Below the pieces are notes generated by a model. The model was not told the origin of the DNA and ran no database searches. It was given only the letters and a program-made list of their open reading frames with translations. The position numbers and the translations under genes were made by a program. From positions 5,223,635 to 5,287,634 of the forward strand of contig CP139021.1 of NCBI GenBank assembly GCA_034044135.1: a stretch of DNA of 64,000 nucleotides, written 5' to 3'. This DNA is from Flammeovirgaceae bacterium SG7u.111 (GTDB taxonomy: Bacteria > Bacteroidota > Bacteroidia > Cytophagales > Flammeovirgaceae). Of the stretch, positions 44,398 to 53,034 are shown piece by piece (the stretch's first letter is position 1; each line of letters starts with the position of its first letter).

Positions 44398-44488
44398 AAA
44401 TAAGGTGTGTGTTTTTACGATTTCCTACATTTTCTTAATTCATATTTCTAATATAACAACTCCCCAACTAAAATACACATACAAACCC

Positions 44489-44558
44489 TATACACGTATA
44501 TAAACTTCCTCCTCTCTCTGAACTATTTACCTTATAAAAACACTTCTATACATGTATA
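44489..44558. promoter_or_regulatory. Two palindromic operators upstream of the ArsR gene
   Basis: Site 1 TATACACGTATA (44489-44500) and site 2 TATACATGTATA (44547-44558) are 12-mers differing at one base, and site 2 is a perfect palindrome. Their centres are 58 nt apart. Site 2 ends 9 nt before the ArsR ATG at 44568. ArsR-family dimers bind such AT-rich palindromes, so autoregulation is the natural reading. Confidence 0.7.
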
Positions 44559-44567
44559 TATATTCAT

Positions 44568-44894
44568 ATGTTTGAAGTTATGAAAGAAGAAACCATAGTT
44601 GACCCGCATTCGGAACACATAGAAAAAGTCGCTTTTATCTTGAAAACAGTCGCTCACCCGCTAAGGCTAAGTGTAGTAGATCTGCTTGGGAGGAATGAAA
44701 AGCTTTCGGTAAACGAGATTTGCGAGCAACTGCAAACAGAGCAATCGCTCACTTCCCATCACCTCAACATCATGAAGATGAACGGAATAATAACTGGAAA
44801 AAGGGAAGGGAAAAATGTATATTACCAACTAAAGGAAAAAGACGTTCTCAAGGTCATCAATTGCCTAGAAAACTGCGAGTGTAACTTTCAGTAG
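44568..44894 (+). CDS. ArsR/SmtB-family winged-helix regulator
   Basis: A 108-residue repressor-type protein. The segment VAHPLRLSVVDLLGRNEKLSVNEIC leads into the recognition helix region EQSLTSHHLNIMKMNGII and the wing GKREGKNVYYQL. Cys52 lies at the start of the DNA-binding helices and a C-terminal cluster CLENCEC holds three more (C99, C103, C105), so the sensed signal may be a thiophilic metal or reactive sulfur. A start at the fifth codon (MKEET) is also possible. It lies 49 nt from a rhodanese lipoprotein gene, which fits sulfur sensing (inference). Confidence 0.88.
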   Translation: MFEVMKEETIVDPHSEHIEKVAFILKTVAHPLRLSVVDLLGRNEKLSVNEICEQLQTEQSLTSHHLNIMKMNGIITGKREGKNVYYQLKEKDVLKVINCLENCECNFQ

Positions 44895-44943
44895 AGAGCA
44901 ATCATAACCATAAATTACGAACATCAACCAATTGAATAACAGA

Positions 44944-45357
44944 ATGAAAATTACACAAACGCTACTAAGCCTTTCGTTGGCGCTACTAGTATTTGCCGCC
45001 TGTGAAAGTACTGCCCAAAACATCTCCGATGAACGGGTTTTTAAGGCACTAGATGCAGAATCGTTCGCCAAAAAGCTGCACAGCACGCCCGACGCCCAAC
45101 TGGTGGACTTGCGCACCCCTGGCGAAGTAGCCCAAGGCACGCTCAAAAACTGCGAGGTGATCGACTACACCCAGCCCGACTTTAGGGAAAACCTTAAGAT
45201 GCTTGATAAAGATAAGCCCGTATTCATTTACTGTGCTGTGGGCGGAAGAAGCAACCAATCCATGAGTATTTTCCATGAAATGGGCTTCAAAGAAGTCTAT
45301 GACCTGAAAGGAGGAATAAAGGCATGGGCAAGATTAGGCTACCAAATAGTGAGGTAA
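44944..45357 (+). CDS. Rhodanese-domain lipoprotein
   Basis: A 137-residue protein from the ATG at 44944, where MKITQTLLSLSLALLVFAAC is a lipoprotein signal; an upstream TTG is not needed. The rhodanese domain shows VDLRTPGEVAQGTLKNCEVIDY and the active-site loop IYCAVGGRSNQS with the catalytic Cys, then GFKEVYDLKGGIKAW. Rhodaneses carry persulfide sulfur between donors and acceptors. Its envelope location and the adjacent Cys-rich ArsR regulator point to periplasmic sulfane-sulfur handling. A terminator follows. Confidence 0.9.
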   Translation: MKITQTLLSLSLALLVFAACESTAQNISDERVFKALDAESFAKKLHSTPDAQLVDLRTPGEVAQGTLKNCEVIDYTQPDFRENLKMLDKDKPVFIYCAVGGRSNQSMSIFHEMGFKEVYDLKGGIKAWARLGYQIVR

Positions 45358-45386
45358 GTCCAAAGAAATTAACCACAACAATCACC

Positions 45387-45428
45387 AACCGTTGTCGCTC
45401 AGCCTTGAGTTGCAACGGTTTTTATTTT
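45387..45428 (+). terminator. Intrinsic terminator after the rhodanese gene
   Basis: AACCGTTG (45387-45394) pairs with CAACGGTT (45413-45420), loop 18 nt, followed by TTTATTTT. It lies between convergent genes. Confidence 0.7.
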
Positions 45429-45466
45429 CCCAAAAAATGCTTTTCTTGTGCATACAATCAAAATGC

Positions 45467-46258
45467 CTACAAAAACTCTTTCGGATACCCAATCAAATAA
45501 ATAACCTTTCCGAAAGGGTGTGATGCCTTGCCCGTTTCCCAATGGAAATCGTTTTCAGGCAACTCGGAAATCAACTGCTGCATCATTTCGGGGTCGTAGA
45601 GCCGCAGCACGGACACGATGCCATCCCAAAGGGTGCAGAGCGGGATGAGGGGAATGAGGTAGGTGAACACCAAGCGCTGCCAGCGAAAGGGCCTAATGAA
45701 CGGCGTAGTGAGCAACATCAGCACTGTGAGGGCAAAAATATTGGCGATGATCTGCCACGCAGAGCGGTCGATAGGCTCGAAAATTCCGATAGGCATTTTC
45801 CTGTCCACTGCCTTTTGGAGGATAGCCTTCGCCTGCGCTGGCTCAAAATGATGAAACCCATTGAAAATGGTAAAAAAACCTGTCTCAATCTCAGGTCCTT
45901 GCACCGCATCTACCGATTGGGGCAAGTAACCAATCTCCCCAGCAGACTCTTTTTTGATGTACTCGTAAGCAGAAATATTGGGGTACAGATCGGTCAGTGT
46001 TGCCTTGAAAGGCTTCCCAGTTGCCTCTTTGAGTTGCTTCCGCAAAAGCAACATGGAGCCTCCTCCTCCCGAGCACATATCCACTATTTCCTGCTGCCCA
46101 GTCTTTTCCATCACCTCCCGCACCAGCGGAACTATGGCTTGGAACACGTTGAACAACTGGGTAAGAAAGCGGAGGTAATCCGTCTGCCCTTCCCGAATGA
46201 AATTTGGATACCAAGGAAAATCTTCTACTTCGAAAAGGTGTAATCGTTTTTTAGGCAT
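45467..46258 (-). CDS. Methyltransferase-like protein with membrane segment
   Basis: A 263-residue protein. Residues 53-75 (EIVDMCSGGGGSMLLLRKQL) look like motif I of a class I SAM-binding fold, with an acidic motif II in TLTDLYPN and GFFTIFNGFHHF in place of motif IV. Residues about 168-215 are hydrophobic (FALTVLMLLTTPFIRPF, YLIPLIPLCTLWDGIV), so it probably associates with the inner membrane. The substrate is unknown. It converges with the rhodanese gene and stands otherwise alone. Confidence 0.7.
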   Translation of the reverse strand: MPKKRLHLFEVEDFPWYPNFIREGQTDYLRFLTQLFNVFQAIVPLVREVMEKTGQQEIVDMCSGGGGSMLLLRKQLKEATGKPFKATLTDLYPNISAYEYIKKESAGEIGYLPQSVDAVQGPEIETGFFTIFNGFHHFEPAQAKAILQKAVDRKMPIGIFEPIDRSAWQIIANIFALTVLMLLTTPFIRPFRWQRLVFTYLIPLIPLCTLWDGIVSVLRLYDPEMMQQLISELPENDFHWETGKASHPFGKVIYLIGYPKEFL

Positions 46259-46593
46259 GTCAGTCTAAATACATTGTAAAGTGAGGTTTCACCAATAAAA
46301 AGCCTTTTGTTAATTTATTACTATCGCTGATTGTTGCTAGTTACCCGTTACTGGCGATCCGCCGCTGCGGTTGCTAGTTTTAAATAAAAAGAGAGAAATA
46401 TTTTTCCTTTACAAAAGAAATAGAAAGTAAACCAGCAACTCTTTAACTAATTGAAAAACAATATATTAATTTATTAAAACAACATAGTCGTAGTGGCGAA
46501 TGGTTAGTAACGAGCAACTAGAAACTAGCAACCGTCAGCCATGCCTAACAAACTGGACAAATGAGTGTAATTAAACATAGTTAACGTACTAAA
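46259..46593. repeat. Intergenic inverted repeat of the TTGCTAGTTAC type
   Basis: This 335-nt gene-free spacer has TTGCTAGTTACCCGTTAC at 46334-46351 and, inverted, GTAACGAGCAACTAG with AAACTAGCAAC at 46507-46532. The right copy carries an extra 7-8 nt. The AT-rich centre holds nothing recognisable. Possibly remains of a small mobile repeat. Confidence 0.4.
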
Positions 46594-47268
46594 TCAATCC
46601 TCACCAATTTCCACTGCTCGTTTCAAAAACTGGTTGACTTTGTAGCCCTCCCCAAAATATTCCAACACCGTTTCCATCAACTTGTCGCTGGTAATCAGTC
46701 CGGCATCCAGCTCGGTCATAAAATAAAATTGCTTGTTGGCTATGAGCGGAACTTCTTCTTTCATCTCTTTGAACTCAGCTGGCAATACCTTGTTTTTCTC
46801 ACCCTTTAGCTCTCCAAAGTATTTCTTGAACTCGGCACTTTCCACCAGCTGGGTAAACTCTTCGGTTTCGTACATGATTTCTGATCGCACCCTTTTGAGC
46901 GCATCTTTGTCGAGGTTATAAAGTCCACCGCCCAGCCAAACAGTCTTGTGGTTGAATTGGAGGTAATACCCTGGGGACATCGCCTTTTTCCCACCCTTGG
47001 CTATGGCGCAAGAAGCATGAACTTTGTAAGGGGTTTTGTCTTTGGAAAAACGGATATCTCGGTTGATCCTGAAAATTGCATCTTTGGGCAGCAAGGCAAT
47101 CTCTGGCTCACGTTCGCTCACTGCATCTATCAGCTTTTGGACAAATGCTTTGAAAGGCTCTTTTACCTGTTTTTCATATGTTTTGCGGTTTTCATCAAAC
47201 CATTCTTTCCGGTTATTGGCTTCCAAGCCCGCAAAAAAATCAATGAATTCTTGAGAGAAGTACGACAT
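46594..47268 (-). CDS. DUF2461 (TIGR02453) family protein
   Basis: A 224-residue soluble protein that follows the DUF2461 pattern throughout: FIDFFAGLEANNRKEWFDENR, then FRINRDIRFSKDKTPYK, GYYLQFNHKTVWLGGGLYNL and the late EVPLIANKQFYFM block. Length matches the family. Function is unknown; it is widespread in Bacteroidota as a stand-alone gene, as here. Confidence 0.92.
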   Translation of the reverse strand: MSYFSQEFIDFFAGLEANNRKEWFDENRKTYEKQVKEPFKAFVQKLIDAVSEREPEIALLPKDAIFRINRDIRFSKDKTPYKVHASCAIAKGGKKAMSPGYYLQFNHKTVWLGGGLYNLDKDALKRVRSEIMYETEEFTQLVESAEFKKYFGELKGEKNKVLPAEFKEMKEEVPLIANKQFYFMTELDAGLITSDKLMETVLEYFGEGYKVNQFLKRAVEIGED

Positions 47269-47462
47269 GTTTTATAGCTATTTTTTTAGTTTTTTCGATA
47301 GGCCTACTAGCGAGGGAATTAAGAGCGTTGAAAACATTACAAATAATAAAGTTAACCACGCATGAAGTTTATCGCAACTTAAACTACAACCCAATTTGTT
47401 TGACGTTGTTCTAAAGACTCATACCGCTAAAGCAGCAGGAAACCCACAGCTGTTAATGAAAA

Positions 47463-47811
47463 CTCACTAAACGGGGCTTTATTAAGATTGACTAACCGTC
47501 ATTTTTGTAAAGATGTTTAGAGAAAAAACCCTGTAGGAGTTTCACAATTGTAGTAATTAGCATAAACATTCTATCAACCCCGTGAGGGGTTGCAGAATCC
47601 TACATTTCACACAAATTCTGCAACACCTACGGCGTTGTTTTCATCTGCTTCACCAAATCTACAATAATGGAACCTCTACGAGGTTCTTTTGCATCTAATA
47701 AAATCTCCAGACGGGACAGTTTGCAATGTTGCAGATGGGTTACAGGCTACTATTAGACATGATAATTATGTCGCTTAAAAAGTCAATCTTAATAAAGCCC
47801 CGTCTAGTGAG
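47463..47811. mobile_element. MITE-like element with 31-bp terminal inverted repeats
   Basis: The ends 47463-47493 and 47781-47811 are inverted copies of a 31-mer with one mismatch (core ACGGGGCTTTATTAAGATTGACT). The 349-nt interior has no gene. It carries AACCCCGTGAGGGGTT (47576-47591), the inverted exact 24-mer also found at 15914-15937 (here 47619-47642) and AACCTCTACGAGGTT (47670-47684). No clear target-site duplication was found. The whole gap 47269-47942 is free of genes. Confidence 0.6.
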
Positions 47812-47942
47812 ATTTTTATCACGAGCAACGGACTATTGTGCAATTCCTTCGGTATTAACCTCTTGAAAATCAACAAAACACATTCGGATAAAAAGAAACC
47901 AGACTCCCGTCTGGCTTCTGCATCTTGTGTCCAAATAACTCC

Positions 47943-48311
47943 TTAGCCAGCCGAATGGAACGCCAACTTGTTTCCCTCGGTGTCGAGGAAAATAGCCATG
48001 TAGCCAATTTCGTCGGAAATCTTAGTTTTGGGCATCACCACTTTACCTCCAGCACTTTCCACCTTGCTCAGTGGCTCAGACAAATCACTCCCGCCATTTA
48101 GGTAAATCATTGCCCCTTCGGCAGAGGGCTTGTAATCATCTCCGGAACATACAGCACCGCCTACGCCTTCACCGTCCATGGGCAAAAAGCCCATTTCTAT
48201 TCCGCCTATCTCTTGTTTGTGGAGCTCCCCTCCAAGTACCTTAGCATAAAACTCGACAGCTCTTGAAAAGTTTGTTGCAGGGATTTCGAACCAGTTAATC
48301 GCATTTGCCAT
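47943..48311 (-). CDS. VOC (glyoxalase/bleomycin-resistance fold) protein
   Basis: A 122-residue protein from the ATG at 48309-48311 (MANAINWFEIPATNFSRAVEFY), the usual VOC start; the longer frame to 48434 adds 41 unlikely residues. Typical blocks are WFEIPATNFSRAVEFYAKVLG, GGIEMGFLPMD, and the final YMAIFLDTEGNKLAFHS. VOC proteins of this subgroup bind metal and small ligands; the substrate is unknown. It is a stand-alone gene. Confidence 0.88.
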   Translation of the reverse strand: MANAINWFEIPATNFSRAVEFYAKVLGGELHKQEIGGIEMGFLPMDGEGVGGAVCSGDDYKPSAEGAMIYLNGGSDLSEPLSKVESAGGKVVMPKTKISDEIGYMAIFLDTEGNKLAFHSAG

Positions 48312-48584
48312 AATTGAATCAGTTTTAGGGTTAAAATGTGTTTTAAGGTTTATGTTCCAGTTCACCCTGTGCACAAGCTGGTGAAGAAAAGGATGCCTCA
48401 GCCGGTATTTGTACAAATAGCTTTCTGAACTCATAAATTAATATAGGTTTATTGAACGGTTCAAAAGTATAGGAAAGGAAAGGTCTTCGCTAGTTAAAAA
48501 TCATAAAAACGTAGTATCCTAATTTGCTTAAAAGGTGTATTCAATTTATCTTTTCAGATATTTTGGCTATTAACAACTTGTTGG

Positions 48585-50024
48585 ATGAAGAAAAAAGGCA
48601 ACTTATATTTTTTGATAAAATCGCTTAGCCCTTCGGAGAAAAGGTATTTCAAAATAGTTGCCGCCTCGGGCTCGGGGAACAAGAACCCTATCCGCCTTTT
48701 TGATTTTATAGATAAAGCTGAAAACCCAACTAATGAATCGGTAAAAGCTTTTTTTGCTGGGGAAAAATTTTTGAACCAATTGCACGTCACCAAAATCTAT
48801 TTGCACAAGCTGGTGATGCGCAGCCTGCGAAATTTCCACCACCAAAGCAATAAGGAAACAGAGCTGATCCAATTGCTCCAAGACATTGAAATCCTTTTCA
48901 AGAAAGACCTTTTCGACCATTGCCAACTGGAAATAGAACGGGGCTTGAAGCTTGCCCGAACGTATGAAAAAGACCACCATTTGCTTGCCCTTTTGGCTTG
49001 GAAACGGCAGTTTTTACTTTCGAAACAAGGACCGGTAAAGGCAAAAAAAGAGTTGCAAAAAGTATTTGAAGAAGTGAGGAAATGTATTGCTCGACAAGAA
49101 AATTTGTACCAATATTGGCAGCTCATTATCGAGGCATTTCCCCCTAGCAAAGAAAGCAGAAGCGCAGTGGACGACGAATTGCTTCACGCTGAAGAACAAG
49201 CCCAATCGCTACAGGCAAAAACACTTTTTTATTATGCAAAACAAAGTTCGTCGTTTATAAACAGGAATTTTGCAGAAGCTTTTAGGACAGCTAACCTCTT
49301 GGTAGAATTATTGGAAAAACACCCAAAACGTATCCAAGAAGATCCTCGGTCGTACATCACCGCGCTCAACAATTTGATAGGGATAGGCATCCAGCTGAAA
49401 CAAACGGATGACTTGCCCCAACACATTGAAAAAATCAGGCTGCTCTCCGAGAAAGATAAAAATTCTTTTTCCATCAAAGCCATGTTGCATACGTACAATA
49501 TAGAGCTGGAGCTTTACCGAGATTTGGGCGAATACGACAAGGGCTTGGCACTTTTTGAACCTGCCACCGCATTCATCAAAAAAAACGATCGGCATGTGGC
49601 GGTCGATTACAAATTGCTTATCTACTATCAGTTTGCCTACTTGCACTTCAAAAAAGGCTTGCATTCCGAAGCATTGAAATGCCTCAACGAGCTTATCTAC
49701 AACACGTTTGAAAATATGCGGCAAGACATCCAGACCTACGGTAGGATGCTCAACCTCATTATCCATTTCGAATTGGGGAACATTATGGTGCTGAAATACG
49801 CCGTGGCTTCTACCCGACGGTACTTGCAGAAAAAGCGGAAAATGGAAGCGTTTGAAAAGCGCTTGCTCAGCTTTTTTTCAAAAATTAGCACTTCTCCCAA
49901 AAGCGATTACCCCCAACTATTTCGTAAACTTCAAACAGAACTTTTTGAGGGGTATTCTATCGAGCAAAAAAACGATATACTCGATTATTTGGATTTTGAA
50001 GGATGGATAAAAGAAAGAGTTTGA
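48585..50024 (+). CDS. Unknown helical-repeat (TPR-like) protein
   Basis: A 479-residue soluble protein, all helical. The N-terminus MKKKGNLYFLIKSLSPSEKRYFKI is shared with conserved Bacteroidota proteins that I remember only as hypothetical. Later segments alternate short amphipathic helices (FAEAFRTANLLVELLEKHPK, YITALNNLIGIGIQLKQTDDLP), consistent with degenerate tetratricopeptide repeats. It probably acts as a protein-binding scaffold. It stands alone; no operon partner. The gene is complete with an ATG start. Confidence 0.75.
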   Translation: MKKKGNLYFLIKSLSPSEKRYFKIVAASGSGNKNPIRLFDFIDKAENPTNESVKAFFAGEKFLNQLHVTKIYLHKLVMRSLRNFHHQSNKETELIQLLQDIEILFKKDLFDHCQLEIERGLKLARTYEKDHHLLALLAWKRQFLLSKQGPVKAKKELQKVFEEVRKCIARQENLYQYWQLIIEAFPPSKESRSAVDDELLHAEEQAQSLQAKTLFYYAKQSSSFINRNFAEAFRTANLLVELLEKHPKRIQEDPRSYITALNNLIGIGIQLKQTDDLPQHIEKIRLLSEKDKNSFSIKAMLHTYNIELELYRDLGEYDKGLALFEPATAFIKKNDRHVAVDYKLLIYYQFAYLHFKKGLHSEALKCLNELIYNTFENMRQDIQTYGRMLNLIIHFELGNIMVLKYAVASTRRYLQKKRKMEAFEKRLLSFFSKISTSPKSDYPQLFRKLQTELFEGYSIEQKNDILDYLDFEGWIKERV

Positions 50025-50090
50025 GACAAGGGCATGAATAAAAGTCATCGGGGCCCTTGGTAAAGCCCTCGACAGTCTGTTAGCTCATTC

Positions 50091-52889
50091 TCATACAGGC
50101 AAATTGTTTATTTTTTGGATAAGAAGCCTGAAGCAATTGAGGGCAAAATCGTTACCTTCTACCAAATTCTGCATCCGCAAGATGGTAAGCCCAGAGTAAG
50201 GATGTTCTCGCGTGAGCGCTTTTTCCATCTGATCCCACGCCTCTTTAGAGCTAATTTCCCAAGCCGTGGCATTTTCTCCTTTTACATCTAGCCCCACCTC
50301 ATGGCAGGCATCTGCCATCCAGTTCACCAAGTCCTCGGCACGGGAGTAGCCCTCGTAGTCCCTGTTGAACTTTTCGAGGCAGGTAAAATGCAAAGTAAGC
50401 TTCGATTGGAGATCGTGGTTCAATATCTTTTTAAGCATTGCCACATATTCGCCTTGGTCGCTCATATTTAAATCTTGGTGCGGACAAATCAGCCCGGCTG
50501 TTACCTCGGCTACCCTAGGCATATTCGGATCGCTAATTTTCCAATGTACGCCCGGTATTTTGAAGCCCAGTTCCACATTGGCAAAAGCCCCCTCACTAAA
50601 CACTTTATACGCCGCTTTCATCACCCGCCTGCCATGCATCATGAGCGAGTTGTGGTACCATTCCATCACATCCAAACCATATTCGGCCTGGAAATAGCCT
50701 TTACCTGAAAAAATGTCATTTTTCTGATTATCGGGCGGATTAATCTCTCCAAAATCCTCGTAATCTGTCCCCCAAGCCTTGTTTATTTTCTCCAGCGTGC
50801 CATAGCGCTCCTTCACAAACTCTCGCAAATCAGCCTTTGCCAAGTCGGAATAGCATTGCAAAGTCCCTCGGTTTGGGTAACTGCCCCAGTCGTGTCCGTT
50901 GAAAGATGGGTAGCGCAACTCGCCCGCAGGACCAAGGCTAATATTTACCTCCTCCGTGACAGAAGCATAATCTGCATAATGCTTTTTGAACGCTTCCATA
51001 AAAGCCACATAATGCGGCAATATAAACTCATCAGCCCAGAGGGAAACGTATTCGATACTGGCATCTCCCGTTTCGCTTACATATTGTAAATCACTGATTT
51101 TGTTAATCTTATTAAAAGCCATAAGCTTTCCCCACAGCCAAACGGGAATCATCTGGTTGTAATCATCATTCACATTTCCCCCCGCTTGATGGAAGGACAT
51201 GATCGGTCCCCAGTTCAATCCATTGGAACGGATCATTCGCACCACTTTATCGTAATACGACCAATCGTACAAGCCCTCACCTTCCCGGGCAACAATTCCC
51301 CACCATACATCTATGGTCACCGCCGTCACCCCTATTTTTTTAATTGCCTTGAGATGAGCGTCAAAATCGAACCAATCTACTTCTTCCAGCAGTTGGCTAT
51401 CGTTGCTCACCTTTACGTGCAAAGGTCCCATTACTCGGAAAGTTTTCTTTTGGAGAATTGGCTTCGGAGCTTCGCTTTTTCCCGCCAATAGTAAGTTTTT
51501 TAGGCGAAAATAGCCAAGTTCATTCCCTTGCAAAATGTGCCTGATACTTCGAATATTCAGCCCGTTATACGGCTTATTCCTATGAAGCGCTTTTTCCAGC
51601 TGATCCCAGCCTTGGTGGGAATACAATCCTCCATACATCGCATTTTCGGCAATGATTTCTATACCCAAATCATTGGCCGCATCACCTAGCCAACGGGTAA
51701 GATCCTCGGCTCGGGAGTAGCCCTTTTCATCTTTATTTACCTTTTCTACACAAGTAAAATGCAACACCGTCTTTTTCCTCAAGTCTTCGTCCACTATTTG
51801 GGCAAGGGACTCCTTGTACTCGCCATGATCGGTATAATCCATGTTTTCATGCGATTTGATTATACCCGAAGTAACTTCAGAAACCCTCGGCATATCTGGA
51901 TTGCTAATGTTCCAGTGCACCCCCGACAGCCGAAAGCCAAGTTTTGTCTCTTCAAATGCTGTTCCTTTGGTCATATTATCGAGACTTCTTAACATCCTAT
52001 TGCCGTGCTGGAGCAAAGCTTGGTTGTACCACTCGCTCACATCTCTGCCATAAGGCGTGGTGATGTATTTTTTTCCTTGGAAAATATCGTTTTCAGCCGT
52101 AGGCGGCCCTACTTCCTTTAGTTCGGCAAAAGCCGTTCCCCAAGCATGGTTTATCCCTTTGAGGTCTATATATTTTTTTAGGAGAAATTTCATAAAATCA
52201 TCTTTTGCAGGTTTTGAATAACACTGCAACGTGCCTCTATTTGGGTAGCCTCCCCAGTCGTGTAAATTAAAGGAGGGGTAACGAAGCTCACCGCTAGGGC
52301 CCATGCTCAACATTAGCTTTGCGGTGTATTCGGCATAGTCCTCGTAGTGTTTCAAAAATGCCTTGAAAAAATCTTCGTAATACGGCAGCACATAATCATC
52401 TGCCCAAAGCGAGAGGTATTCAAAAGATTTTTCACCCGTCTCGCTCACATATTTCAGGTCACTGATCTTTTTTATCTTGTCATTTTCAAGCAATAATTTC
52501 CCCCAAATCCAATCTGGAATATGTTGCAGGTAGTTTTCGGCAAGATCACCAGCCATGTGGAGGGAAAAGGAAGGTGACCAATTAAGTTTATTTTTTAAGA
52601 TAAGTTCAAGAACCCGGTCAAAATACGCCCAATCGAATAAAATCTCCCCTTCTTTATCTTCGAAAAGCGCATCGCCCTCGCTTTCTACCATCCCCCAAAA
52701 AATAGATACTGAAATAGCATCTATCCCTATGTTTTTTAGCTCTTTGAGCCATCGGTCAAACTGCGACCAATCTTCTTTTGCCAAGAGCTTGTTTTTGTTG
52801 TAGAGCTTGACATTCATAGGCGCCATTACCTCAAAAGTTTTGGAAGTTCGGCTATTTGGAGTGGGTTCCATAAGGATAATATTTTGCAT
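50091..52889 (-). CDS. Tandem GH14 beta-amylase-like protein (two catalytic domains in one chain)
   Basis: A 932-residue cytoplasmic protein without signal peptide, made of two homologous GH14 domains (about 15-465 and 480-930). Domain 2 has every key site known from soybean beta-amylase: IDVWWG (Asp527), lid SFHQAGGNVND (Asp575), LGPAGELRYPS (catalytic Glu657), VTAGL inner loop and GENAT (catalytic Glu872). Domain 1 keeps both catalytic Glu (GPSGELRYPS Glu201, AENAM Glu415) and the TSG loop, but the Asp of DVWWG is Ser62 (VSIFWG) and the lid reads HMAGDLAEN. GH14 enzymes release maltose from alpha-1,4-glucan ends; domain 1 is probably altered or regulatory. An alternative start is Met7. Confidence 0.9.
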   Translation of the reverse strand: MQNIILMEPTPNSRTSKTFEVMAPMNVKLYNKNKLLAKEDWSQFDRWLKELKNIGIDAISVSIFWGMVESEGDALFEDKEGEILFDWAYFDRVLELILKNKLNWSPSFSLHMAGDLAENYLQHIPDWIWGKLLLENDKIKKISDLKYVSETGEKSFEYLSLWADDYVLPYYEDFFKAFLKHYEDYAEYTAKLMLSMGPSGELRYPSFNLHDWGGYPNRGTLQCYSKPAKDDFMKFLLKKYIDLKGINHAWGTAFAELKEVGPPTAENDIFQGKKYITTPYGRDVSEWYNQALLQHGNRMLRSLDNMTKGTAFEETKLGFRLSGVHWNISNPDMPRVSEVTSGIIKSHENMDYTDHGEYKESLAQIVDEDLRKKTVLHFTCVEKVNKDEKGYSRAEDLTRWLGDAANDLGIEIIAENAMYGGLYSHQGWDQLEKALHRNKPYNGLNIRSIRHILQGNELGYFRLKNLLLAGKSEAPKPILQKKTFRVMGPLHVKVSNDSQLLEEVDWFDFDAHLKAIKKIGVTAVTIDVWWGIVAREGEGLYDWSYYDKVVRMIRSNGLNWGPIMSFHQAGGNVNDDYNQMIPVWLWGKLMAFNKINKISDLQYVSETGDASIEYVSLWADEFILPHYVAFMEAFKKHYADYASVTEEVNISLGPAGELRYPSFNGHDWGSYPNRGTLQCYSDLAKADLREFVKERYGTLEKINKAWGTDYEDFGEINPPDNQKNDIFSGKGYFQAEYGLDVMEWYHNSLMMHGRRVMKAAYKVFSEGAFANVELGFKIPGVHWKISDPNMPRVAEVTAGLICPHQDLNMSDQGEYVAMLKKILNHDLQSKLTLHFTCLEKFNRDYEGYSRAEDLVNWMADACHEVGLDVKGENATAWEISSKEAWDQMEKALTREHPYSGLTILRMQNLVEGNDFALNCFRLLIQKINNLPV

Positions 52890-53034
52890 GTTGGTTATGG
52901 CATAAATTTACATGTAATATTAAGTTATGAGGATAAAAAATTAGATATTTATGACAAAATAGCAGCTTTTCTAAAAAGGAATTATATTTGATAGCATACT
53001 GTTTTACATCATTAAACTTACCAGCAAAACAAGG

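Noticed and set aside
45542-46243. 233-residue open frame antisense to the methyltransferase-like gene
   Set aside because: The composition is typical of an antisense shadow and the opposite frame has recognisable motifs.
47463-47811. CRISPR array in the repeat-rich gap
   Set aside because: The repeats are few, inverted, unequal and without regular spacers; no cas genes are present.
48312-48434. 41-residue extension of the VOC gene
   Set aside because: Family members start at MANAINWFEIP; the extension has no similarity and reads through the likely promoter.
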